Shown piece after piece: positions 47,793 through 55,319 of a stretch of DNA of 64,000 nucleotides (the stretch's first letter is position 1; each line of letters begins with the position of its first letter). The DNA lies in contig CP076020.1 of NCBI GenBank assembly GCA_018622675.1, positions 1,550,001-1,614,000 of the forward strand, written 5' to 3'. The translations under genes and the position numbers were made by a program. The notes under the pieces are model-generated. The model searched no databases and was not told the DNA's origin. It saw only the letters and a program-made list of their open reading frames with translations. The DNA comes from Mycoplasmatota bacterium. Lineage in GTDB: Bacteria > Bacillota_I > Bacilli_A > Izemoplasmatales > Hujiaoplasmataceae.

Positions 47793-48290
47793 TTATACCG
47801 TATTTTTGTCTTTTTTTCCATCGATAACATCATTTTCTTTTATATAATTTATGACATAAGACATTGCCCGATATTCTACAGTTCCTTTATTGAATTTTCT
47901 TTCTAATTTTTCAATATTGAATACCTCATCTTCGCCATCTATGTATATTTTATAAGCCATTTTTAAAGACTCTTGAAATTTATAATTGATTTGTAATCTT
48001 CTGTAATCCTCTATAAGAAATTCATTAGATTTTCTCATTTCTTCTCCAATGGAATTCAAGAACTTACCTTCATAATCCACTTTCTTTTTCCTATTGAATA
48101 TTTTATCTAAAAGAAAATCGCTTCCATAATAAATAACAATAAAAAATAATGGCAAGAACCATAAAGTATAAAGTTCACTGATACCAATATCATCCGCAAC
48201 AATTCTATAAATTGTATAAGCAGCAATCACCAATGAAGATAATATAAATAAAGTTAGATAAAATCTTAAAGGTTTCCTAAATTTTTTCAT
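47793..48290 (-). CDS. Small two-helix membrane protein of unknown function
   Basis: The 165-residue protein has two N-terminal membrane helices (about 9-29 and 37-58) followed by about 105 basic, helix-rich cytoplasmic residues. No family recognised. It is 38 bases upstream of dnaX in the same direction and divergent from mnmE. The start is preceded by GGACGGTG, a fair SD. Confidence 0.65.
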   Translation of the reverse strand: MKKFRKPLRFYLTLFILSSLVIAAYTIYRIVADDIGISELYTLWFLPLFFIVIYYGSDFLLDKIFNRKKKVDYEGKFLNSIGEEMRKSNEFLIEDYRRLQINYKFQESLKMAYKIYIDGEDEVFNIEKLERKFNKGTVEYRAMSYVINYIKENDVIDGKKDKNTV

Positions 48291-48361
48291 TCAATCACCG
48301 TCCTCAATAGTATGTATATTATACAACAAAATCATAAAATATGTTAAAATAATATCAGCTA

Positions 48362-48404
48362 CCTTTTCGAAAGGAGGATATAAGTTTAAACTTATAAAGC
48401 AAAA
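48362..48404 (+). promoter_or_regulatory. mnmE leader with 18-nt palindrome between SD and start codon
   Basis: AAAGGAGG (48370-48377) is a perfect SD but lies 27 bases before the ATG. The perfect palindrome TATAAGTTTAAACTTATA (48379-48396) fills the space; if it folds, the SD-start distance becomes about 9 bases, the optimum. CCTTT (48362-48366) can also pair with AAAGG of the SD. An in-frame stop upstream and the conserved protein start rule out an earlier start. Confidence 0.7.
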
Positions 48405-49754
48405 ATGATATTTGATACAATTACAGCTAAAACCACAGCCGATGGTTCAAGCGCAATAAACGTGATTCGAGTCTCTGGAGAAGATAGTTTTTCAATTGTT
48501 AATAAAATCTTCAAAGGGCCAAATTTAAATAAACAAAAAACGCACACTATCCATTATGGTCATATCCATGATCATCAAAAGATTATTGATGAAGTTATGA
48601 TATCGATATTTAAAGCCCCAAGATCTTTCACAACAGAAGATGTTGTTGAAATATCTACTCATGGTGGCAATTTCATTGCCAATGAAATATTAAAACTATT
48701 AATATCACATGGTGCCAGAATGGCAGAAAACGGTGAGTTTACAAAAAGGGCCTATCTTAATGGTCGCTTGGACTTAACTGAAGCAGAAAGTATTATGGAT
48801 TTAGTAAATGCTAAATCACATAACCAATTACAATTAGCCAACAACCAACTCAAAGGTGATGTTAAAACACTTGTTGAAAACTTACAAGAAGAAATCCTTA
48901 ATATTGTCGCAAACATCGAAGTGAATATCGATTACCCTGAATATGATGATGTTGATCAATTAACAAATGATTTAGTCTTACCAAAAATAGAAATTTTAAT
49001 AAAGAAAATCGATGACATCATCAATGAATCTGAGACAGGAAAAATGATTAGAGACGGTATAAAAACCGTCATTGTTGGAAAACCTAATGTTGGAAAATCT
49101 TCATTATTAAATTCCTTACTAAAAGAAGATAAAGCCATCGTTACAGATATCTCCGGAACCACAAGAGATTTAATTGAAGCAGAACTTAATCTTGATGGTG
49201 TTATTTTAAAGTTAATAGATACAGCGGGTATAAGAACCACCAAAGATGTTATTGAACGTATTGGTATCAATAAATCTAAAAAAGCAATTGAAAGTGCAGA
49301 TTTAATTTTATTAGTTTTAAACCAATCAGAAAAACTTAATGACCTTGATATGGAATTACTAAACTTAACCAAAAACAAACAAAGAATCATCATCGCAAAC
49401 AAAATGGATTTAGGAAACAAACTAGATTTAAAAGATGAATCAGTGATTAACATATCTGCTAAAAATAACCAAGGCATTGACCAATTATCTAAAGCAGTCA
49501 AAAAATTATTTATTGACGAAAAAATACTTAACAGCGACAAAACACTTCTTTCAAATGTACGTCACATAGGTAAATTCAAAGAAGTAAAACGCGCTTTAGA
49601 AGATGCTAAGAAAGCGGCTATAGATCAAATACCTATTGATTTTGTAGAAATAGATTTAAGAAAAGCTTGGGCTAATTTAGGTGAAATAACCGGTCAGTCA
49701 AGTGGAGATGACTTATTAGATAATTTATTTTCTAAATTCTGCTTAGGTAAATAA
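48405..49754 (+). CDS. mnmE: tRNA modification GTPase MnmE (TrmE)
   Basis: MnmE works with MnmG on U34 of tRNA. The 449-residue protein has the N-terminal folate-binding domain (residues 1-118), a helical domain interrupted by the G domain (G1 GKPNVGKS at 225-232, G2 GTTRD at 251-255, G3 DTAG near 270, G4 NKMD near 333), and the C-terminal FCLGK, whose Cys is typical. The G domain stands between about 215 and 375 as in the family. Translation probably depends on the unusual leader hairpin. In many bacteria mnmE, mnmG and rsmG are adjacent; here mnmE is about 44 kb away from the other two. Confidence 0.97.
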   Translation: MIFDTITAKTTADGSSAINVIRVSGEDSFSIVNKIFKGPNLNKQKTHTIHYGHIHDHQKIIDEVMISIFKAPRSFTTEDVVEISTHGGNFIANEILKLLISHGARMAENGEFTKRAYLNGRLDLTEAESIMDLVNAKSHNQLQLANNQLKGDVKTLVENLQEEILNIVANIEVNIDYPEYDDVDQLTNDLVLPKIEILIKKIDDIINESETGKMIRDGIKTVIVGKPNVGKSSLLNSLLKEDKAIVTDISGTTRDLIEAELNLDGVILKLIDTAGIRTTKDVIERIGINKSKKAIESADLILLVLNQSEKLNDLDMELLNLTKNKQRIIIANKMDLGNKLDLKDESVINISAKNNQGIDQLSKAVKKLFIDEKILNSDKTLLSNVRHIGKFKEVKRALEDAKKAAIDQIPIDFVEIDLRKAWANLGEITGQSSGDDLLDNLFSKFCLGK

Positions 49755-49770
49755 TGTTTCATATGAAACC
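49755..49770. repeat. Palindrome resembling a degenerate parS site
   Basis: TGTTTCATATGAAACC directly after the mnmE stop matches the 16-base parS consensus TGTTTCACGTGAAACA at 13 positions; the central CG is replaced by TA. The centre matters for ParB binding, so it may instead be a chance palindrome. Confidence 0.25.
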
Positions 49771-49782
49771 TTTATATAAATT

Positions 49783-49817
49783 AAAAGGCATTCACCTAGT
49801 TAAAGTGGATGCCTTTT
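49783..49817. terminator. Terminator between convergent mnmE and the TtcA-like gene
   Basis: AAAAGGCATTCAC (49783-49795) pairs with GTGGATGCCTTTT (49805-49817) with one G-U pair, with T runs on both strands. Confidence 0.8.
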
Positions 49818-49823
49818 CTTACC

Positions 49824-50642
49824 TTATTCTTCGTCGTATGCTTCTAAATAATTGTGTTTTATATCATCTTTTATGTAACCAAGTGTGCTGTCTAAATTTA
49901 TATTTTCAGCCGATCTAAAAATATTGATATCAATATTTTCATACACGTTTCTTAAGTCACTGACTAGCTTTTTCATTTCATCTCTTTTAGTATTGATTTG
50001 TCTCTCTTGAAACAAGCAACCTTTATGGCTGACATGTAATTCATGGTAAGCCATCAGTTTTTTTACATCTTCTTCTTTAATCAAATACATTGGTCTAATT
50101 AATTCTAAACCCTCATAGTTTTTAGATTTGACTTTCGGCAACATGGTTTTAAATGTTCCTGTATAAAACATGTTCATCAAAGTGGTTTCTATCACATCAT
50201 CAAAGTGATGTCCCAAAGCCAATTTATTACAACCTAACTCTTGGGCTTTTGAATAAAGGAAACCTCTCCTCATTCTAGCGCATAAAAAACAAGGCGCCTT
50301 GGGATTCATTTCGTTGGCCACTTCATACACTTTAGAAGATATGGTTGTTTGATCAATACCTATCTTATCTAAAAGTTTAAAATGATTTTCGATAAACTCA
50401 TCTTTAAATCCTGAATTCATCATCAAATAAACTATTTCAATATCATTTTGATAATGACGTCTATACTCTTCAAAAAGCATAGCTAAAACTAAAGAATCTT
50501 TTCCCCCACTCATTGCTACACATATTTTATCATTGGGTTGAATAAGTTTATATTCATCAATAGCTTTTAAAAACTTAGCCAAAAGTTTGCTTTTAAATTT
50601 TTTATTAAGAGATCTTGATATTTCTACATTAAACTCTTTCAT
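49824..50642 (-). CDS. TtcA/TtuA-family tRNA thiolation protein
   Basis: PP-loop ATPases of this family add sulfur to tRNA bases (2-thiocytidine 32 or 2-thiouridine 54). The 272-residue protein has the PP-loop SGGKDSL at 45-51 and CFLCARMRRG near 118-127 with Cys118 and Cys121, which hold an iron-sulfur cluster in the family, plus a third Cys near 203 (HKGCLFQ). GHHFDD near 143-148 follows. The start at 50642 has AAAGGTG 6 bases upstream; the GTG at 50651 overlaps that SD. Which base it modifies cannot be decided here. Confidence 0.88.
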   Translation of the reverse strand: MKEFNVEISRSLNKKFKSKLLAKFLKAIDEYKLIQPNDKICVAMSGGKDSLVLAMLFEEYRRHYQNDIEIVYLMMNSGFKDEFIENHFKLLDKIGIDQTTISSKVYEVANEMNPKAPCFLCARMRRGFLYSKAQELGCNKLALGHHFDDVIETTLMNMFYTGTFKTMLPKVKSKNYEGLELIRPMYLIKEEDVKKLMAYHELHVSHKGCLFQERQINTKRDEMKKLVSDLRNVYENIDINIFRSAENINLDSTLGYIKDDIKHNYLEAYDEE

Positions 50643-50737
50643 TTTTATCACCTTTACATATAGTACATAAATTCTATATAAAACACAAATAAAACTTGAA
50701 ATAATTTAAAATAATTAAAAATAATTATCTGATTATA

Positions 50738-50766
50738 TTGAATAATCTAAAATATCGTGATATAAT
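50738..50766 (+). promoter_or_regulatory. Promoter of the NfeD-RDD-SPFH cluster
   Basis: TTGAAT (50738-50743) and TATAAT (50761-50766) with a 17-base spacer; the TG before the -10 (TGATATAAT without the single spacer base) may help. The transcript would start about 30 bases before the first gene. Confidence 0.75.
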
Positions 50767-50805
50767 TAGTAATATAAAAGCAATGTAATATAATGGGGGT
50801 GAACC

Positions 50806-51189
50806 ATGAAAAACTTTGAATGGATATCTAGAAAAAAAGTAGATGAGATTGCGACAATTTATGATTCAAATATAACACTAAATAAATCCGCAACCACTTA
50901 TCTAGAAAAGGCTTATATTGTTTTATTAGGCATAGACAAAGAAAGAAAACTAATTGCTATTAAGCCCATACGTAAAGGGGATACTGAATTAGAGTATACT
51001 CCAAAAGAACAAAGACATAATATAACGATCAAATCAAGTTATTCAAGAATCAGTAATAAGCGATTTATAGAAGAAATTGCGGAAATGATTGATTTAAATT
51101 TTGAAAATAATAATTACTATAAATTTAGTTGTTATTGGAGTGATTCTGATCAATCCTTAATTATCGATTTAAATAAAGGAGAAAAATAA
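50806..51189 (+). CDS. Small soluble protein of unknown function, first gene of membrane cluster
   Basis: A 127-residue protein without membrane segments or signal peptide; mixed alpha/beta composition, rich in Lys, Ile and Tyr. No family recognised. The SD GGGGGTG is strong. It ends one base before the NfeD gene, so it is co-transcribed with the NfeD, RDD and SPFH genes and may be part of the same membrane-microdomain function. Confidence 0.65.
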   Translation: MKNFEWISRKKVDEIATIYDSNITLNKSATTYLEKAYIVLLGIDKERKLIAIKPIRKGDTELEYTPKEQRHNITIKSSYSRISNKRFIEEIAEMIDLNFENNNYYKFSCYWSDSDQSLIIDLNKGEK

Positions 51190-51190
51190 T

Positions 51191-51640
51191 ATGATACTAG
51201 AAATTATTTTGAGCGACTACATGGTGTATTTGTGGTTCGCGATTATTATTGTAGCTGCTGTTATTGAAGGAATGACAATGGACTTCTCAAGTATTTGGTT
51301 TTCTGCAGGTGCTTTTGTGGCTCTAATTGTTTCAATTTTCTTCCCTGAAGCCATCTGGGCTCAGGTTATCGTATTCATGTTAGCGTCGATTGCCTTATTA
51401 ATCAGTTTAAGACCAATCTTCAAAAAATACATGAGCAGAAACGAAATAAGAACCAATGCATCTAGCCTTATAGGCCAAGAAGCTGTTTGTATCAAACCTA
51501 TCCTTGATAATGAACGCGGTGAAGTGAAAATTCAAGGTAAAATTTGGACAGCAATATCAAATGAAAACGTCTACTTAAACGAAAGAGTCATCGTCCTAGC
51601 AATCAACGGTGTTAAACTAGTTGTTAAGAGAAAGCAATGA
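51191..51640 (+). CDS. Short NfeD-family membrane protein
   Basis: The 149-residue protein has three to four membrane helices (about 10-33, 38-52, 56-75) and a C-terminal OB-fold domain (about 90-147: LIGQEAVCIKP...GEVKIQGKIWTAISN), the classic short NfeD layout without the serine protease part. NfeD proteins are usually encoded beside an SPFH protein and support membrane microdomains; that SPFH gene lies two genes downstream. The stop overlaps the next start in ATGA. Confidence 0.92.
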   Translation: MILEIILSDYMVYLWFAIIIVAAVIEGMTMDFSSIWFSAGAFVALIVSIFFPEAIWAQVIVFMLASIALLISLRPIFKKYMSRNEIRTNASSLIGQEAVCIKPILDNERGEVKIQGKIWTAISNENVYLNERVIVLAINGVKLVVKRKQ

Positions 51641-52323
51641 GAGCTGGATTTTTTAGAAGATTAATTTCTGCTTTGGTTGATATTTCAATAGCTCTAGCCT
51701 TTGTATATTTAACATTTATATTATTCGGACAAAATATTTTACAAAACAGAGTTGATAATTACCAAGAAATAGATGCTAATTACCAAGAAGTCATCAACCA
51801 ATACTACGAAGATCAAGAAGCCGTCGAAAACGAATATAATCTAGCTAAAGAAAGCGCAGGAGATGATGAAGATGCTAGGAATGAAGCTTATCTAGTATAT
51901 AGAGATAAACTTTCAATATTAAACCATCATTATGCTGCTGATTCAAGTGTTTATAATAGATTGTTGTTAGATTATAATGTAGGACTTATTTATTATTTCA
52001 CATTAGGAATGATTGTATTATTAGGTCTTATTATCATCGGCTTTAAAGGACTAACGCCCGGAAGAAGGTTATTAAGAATTGAGCTCGTTGGACAAGTATC
52101 AATGATAAATATCATTATTCATGATTTATTACTCAAATATATATTAGTAGTTGTTCTATTCTTAATCAGTCCATATTATGCTTTCATCATTCTTCCAGCA
52201 TATTTCTTATTAGATTTATTCCTTATTTTATTATCAAAAGATAAATCTACATTAAGAGATAATTTATCAAAAATTGTGTTAAACTATAAACCAAAGAAAA
52301 ATAAAAAAAATGAATATAATTAA
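51637..52323 (+). CDS. RDD-family membrane protein
   Basis: RDD proteins are small membrane proteins, some implicated in Na+/H+ exchange. The 228 residues have a first helix (about 10-32), a long external loop (about 35-110, rich in Glu, Gln and Tyr, likely coiled coil), a second helix (about 112-133), the family segment GLTPGRRLLRIELVG near 137-151, and further helices to about 205. A basic tail closes the protein. It overlaps nfeD by 4 bases and stands between NfeD and SPFH, an uncommon order. Confidence 0.88.
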   Translation: MRAGFFRRLISALVDISIALAFVYLTFILFGQNILQNRVDNYQEIDANYQEVINQYYEDQEAVENEYNLAKESAGDDEDARNEAYLVYRDKLSILNHHYAADSSVYNRLLLDYNVGLIYYFTLGMIVLLGLIIIGFKGLTPGRRLLRIELVGQVSMINIIIHDLLLKYILVVVLFLISPYYAFIILPAYFLLDLFLILLSKDKSTLRDNLSKIVLNYKPKKNKKNEYN

Positions 52324-52338
52324 TAGGAGGAGAAATTA

Positions 52339-53316
52339 ATGTTAAATGCAATGTTTTTAGAAGTTAACCCTGCGCCAATTATCGTATTGGTTGTACTATT
52401 ACTCATTATTGTTGTTTACCTAGGAACTAGAGTTAAAGTTGTTCCACAAGCAACAGAATACATCATTGAAAGATGGGGTAGATATCATACTACTTGGACA
52501 GCTGGTCTACATTTCTTGTTGCCATTTGTTGACAAAATCAAAAGAACTTATGATGCTAGAGGACAAATTAAAGACTATATTATTCTTAAAGAACAAGTCC
52601 TAGATTTCCAACCCCAAGCAGTAATTACAAAAGATAATGTTACTATGCAAATTGATACTGTTGTATTCTTACAAGTTACAGATGCTCACCAATATACCTA
52701 TGGTGCAGAAAATCCTGGTTTCTTAATAGAACAACTAACTGCTACAACACTTCGTAACATCATCGGTGAACTAGAATTAGACCAAACGTTAACATCTAGA
52801 GATTTGATTAATGAAAGAATGAGAATTATTTTAGATGAAGCAACTGACCCATGGGGTATTAAAATTAACCGTGTCGAAGTTAAAAATATTATTCCACCTA
52901 AAGAAATTCGTGAAGCGATGGAAAAACAAATGCGTGCAGAACGTGAACGTCGTGAATCAATTCTTATCGCTGAAGGTAAAAAACAAGCAGCAATCTTAAC
53001 TGCTCAAGGTGAAAAAGAAGCAAACATCTTAGATGCTGAAGGTAAAAAGGAAGCTGCAATTAGAGAAGCTGAAGGTCGCGCTGAAGCAATCCTTAAAGTC
53101 CAAGAAGCAACTGCTCGTGGTATTGAGATTGTTAAAAAAGCTGGTGCTGATAAAGCCGTACTTACACTTGAAGCTTACAAAGCAATGGCTGAAGTATCTA
53201 AAGGTCAAGCTACTAAGATCATCATCCCTTCTGAAATGCAAGGTGTTGTTGGTTTAGCAAGCGGATTAGTTGAATCACTAAAAGATACACCAAAAGAAGA
53301 AAAATCAAAAAAATAA
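52339..53316 (+). CDS. SPFH-domain (stomatin/prohibitin-like) membrane protein
   Basis: The 325-residue protein has one N-terminal membrane helix (about 12-30), an SPFH/Band 7 domain (about 35-200, with ERWGRYHTTW and VVFLQVTDAHQYTYG) and a coiled-coil segment (about 200-270) made of AEGKKEAAI-like repeats. Such proteins form large oligomeric rings or cages in the membrane and often control FtsH or partner with NfeD, as in slipin/QmcA pairs. It closes the operon and has a strong SD (AGGAGGAG). Confidence 0.94.
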   Translation: MLNAMFLEVNPAPIIVLVVLLLIIVVYLGTRVKVVPQATEYIIERWGRYHTTWTAGLHFLLPFVDKIKRTYDARGQIKDYIILKEQVLDFQPQAVITKDNVTMQIDTVVFLQVTDAHQYTYGAENPGFLIEQLTATTLRNIIGELELDQTLTSRDLINERMRIILDEATDPWGIKINRVEVKNIIPPKEIREAMEKQMRAERERRESILIAEGKKQAAILTAQGEKEANILDAEGKKEAAIREAEGRAEAILKVQEATARGIEIVKKAGADKAVLTLEAYKAMAEVSKGQATKIIIPSEMQGVVGLASGLVESLKDTPKEEKSKK

Positions 53317-53333
53317 TATATTCACTATATACT

Positions 53334-53365
53334 AAAAGCAAGGTTTAATTACCTTGCTTTTTTTA
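53334..53365 (+). terminator. Terminator of the NfeD-RDD-SPFH operon
   Basis: AAAAGCAAGG pairs with CCTTGCTTTT around a short loop and is followed by a T run. Confidence 0.88.
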
Positions 53366-53458
53366 ATGATCATTATTATGTATATATTTTATGATATAAT
53401 TTAATTGAATTTCGGGAATTTATTCAATTGTGTTGTATATATAAGCAAAGGGGGACTG

Positions 53459-53986
53459 ATGAATATAATTACAGATAAAGAATTTGAAGATATTATGAGA
53501 CAATACTATAATGAAATATTTCATTACATAAGAAAACAAACCAATAATACTGAAGATGCTAAAGATCTAACTCAAGATGTATTCATGAAAGTTTATAACA
53601 ATCTTAATTCTTATAATCCAAAAAAAGCGTCAATAAGAACCTGGATTTATCGTATTGCTCATAATCATACCATTAATCATTTCAAAACTAAGTATCATCA
53701 ATATAAGTTAGATTTTGATGATGAATATCTGAACTATATGAAACAATCAGATGATGCAATCTTAGAAAAGTTAATTCAAGGTGAAGATATTCAAAAAGTG
53801 ATTGTTTTAATGAATAAAACACTAAACAAAAAGCATTTAAAAATAATGAACTTATATTTTTTTAGTGAACTAAGTTACAAAGAAATAGCAAAGTTACTCA
53901 AATCCCCTATTAAAACCATATACAACACCATTAATGTATCCATTAATAAATTAAAAGAGAAAATGGAGGATATCCAAAATGAATAA
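53459..53986 (+). CDS. ECF-type RNA polymerase sigma factor
   Basis: The 175-residue protein has sigma region 2 (about 5-75: YYNEIFHYIRKQTNNTEDAKDLTQDVFMKVY, then RTWIYRIAHNH in 2.4) and region 4 (about 115-165, with the helix-turn-helix ELSYKEIAKLLKSPIKTIYN). Regions 1 and 3 are absent, as in ECF sigma factors. The ATG at 53459 has SD AAAGGGGG; an upstream frame extension to 53405 lies ahead of it. The promoter has TGATATAAT at 53391-53399. The downstream gene, overlapping by 8 bases, is a probable membrane regulator of this sigma factor. Confidence 0.92.
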   Translation: MNIITDKEFEDIMRQYYNEIFHYIRKQTNNTEDAKDLTQDVFMKVYNNLNSYNPKKASIRTWIYRIAHNHTINHFKTKYHQYKLDFDDEYLNYMKQSDDAILEKLIQGEDIQKVIVLMNKTLNKKHLKIMNLYFFSELSYKEIAKLLKSPIKTIYNTINVSINKLKEKMEDIQNE

Positions 53987-55274
53987 TTTCCGAAGAAACA
54001 AAAAAATAACTGATGCAGAAATTAATGCATTTAAAGAAGCAGAAATAAACAAACTACTTCAACAAACTAAAAAACCAACCCAAAACAATTACTTTAAAAG
54101 ACCGATGGTTCTAGCTAGTGCCTTTATACTTACAACTTTATTAATTGTTTTAAGTATTTTTATTTTTACCCTAAACGACGAAAAACTAGATTATAGAGTT
54201 ACACAACTCAGTTATAACGAGTATCTATTGGAATCAGAAGTTGATCAGCAAAATTTTACTTTATATTATAAGGCAAGTGTTATTCAACCCGGTCAAAGAA
54301 CATCTTATAATGATACTTTTGATTACTTCACACCCTATACTTATGCATCCAATAATATATCCAATCAATACCCAGTAGATTTTAATGTATTTAAAGTTGG
54401 TCAATATCGCTATTACTTAGAAATAAACTATAATAACGAGTCATCTTATATTAGAATCCATTCTAATAAACTCCCAATCAGGACTTGGGAATTGAAGGGG
54501 CTTGAAATAGACGATTTGGAAGAGGATATGTCTGATATTTATGAATTAATTGAATTATATCCACCGCAATTTTATAAGATGAATATAACTGTTCCTATGT
54601 ATTTGAGACATCCAGATATTAATCTTTTAGCCGACTCGAAAGCCAAGCGCAATTATATACAATATGTCGAAAATAACTTTTACGTACCTCAAGATTACGA
54701 AGTTGACGATATGGATATAGACGAAAGAGATAATCAAACATACACCGTTTTACTATCTCAAATGATAATCGTTAACCAACAAGGCGAATACATTGACTCA
54801 TATATCAGTCGTAACCAAGGTTTTGAAGATGATATTTCTTTTGTAGAATATTTCCCTGATTGGAAAGATGGATTCTTTTCTTTTTATCTGAACGGCGAGG
54901 ATGAGCCTTTTCAAAAAATGGTGGGTTCTTTAAACACTCGAGCAAATAATGAAGACGCTGACGTCTATGGTTATTATAAAATTGGCTCATACAATCAAAA
55001 ACTATATCTATATACATATGTTTCTCTTATATATTCCAATGTTGATTTAAGTGAAGCTCATCGCGGTGAAATCGATTATACACTATCTAATGAATTTGAT
55101 TATCTAGAAGGGTCTTTGCAATTTGAGTTCTTAGATTATGACCATGGCTTAATCATGCCCCCATTTATAATCTCAGATGATATAGATACTACCGATATTT
55201 TTGATATTTTTGATTCTCTTACTTACAGATTTTATGATATAAACGGCACATTAATCTGCGAATTTATCAAATAA
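53979..55274 (+). CDS. Bitopic membrane protein, probable anti-sigma partner
   Basis: The 431-residue protein has a short basic cytoplasmic N-terminus (about 1-45), one membrane helix (about 48-68) and a large extracellular beta-rich domain (about 70-431) rich in Tyr, Asp and Asn. Overlap with the sigma gene and this topology suggest it inhibits the sigma factor until an external signal arrives. The zinc anti-sigma motif HxxxCxxC is absent, so it would be an unusual type; the external domain is not one I recognise. Function is therefore an inference from context. Confidence 0.7.
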   Translation: MNNFRRNKKITDAEINAFKEAEINKLLQQTKKPTQNNYFKRPMVLASAFILTTLLIVLSIFIFTLNDEKLDYRVTQLSYNEYLLESEVDQQNFTLYYKASVIQPGQRTSYNDTFDYFTPYTYASNNISNQYPVDFNVFKVGQYRYYLEINYNNESSYIRIHSNKLPIRTWELKGLEIDDLEEDMSDIYELIELYPPQFYKMNITVPMYLRHPDINLLADSKAKRNYIQYVENNFYVPQDYEVDDMDIDERDNQTYTVLLSQMIIVNQQGEYIDSYISRNQGFEDDISFVEYFPDWKDGFFSFYLNGEDEPFQKMVGSLNTRANNEDADVYGYYKIGSYNQKLYLYTYVSLIYSNVDLSEAHRGEIDYTLSNEFDYLEGSLQFEFLDYDHGLIMPPFIISDDIDTTDIFDIFDSLTYRFYDINGTLICEFIK

Positions 55275-55280
55275 ATAAAA

Positions 55281-55310
55281 AAAGCTCAAATTAATATTAA
55301 TTTGAGCTTT
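55281..55310. terminator. Bidirectional terminator between convergent genes
   Basis: A perfect palindrome with arms AAAGCTCAAATTAAT and ATTAATTTGAGCTTT, followed by A/T runs on both sides, serving both the membrane partner gene and asnS. Confidence 0.9.
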
Positions 55311-55319
55311 ATTATTTAT

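Noticed and set aside
48956-49540. 194-codon frame opposite mnmE
   Set aside because: Antisense to the conserved G domain, with no start signals and a Ser/Leu-rich composition typical of antisense frames.
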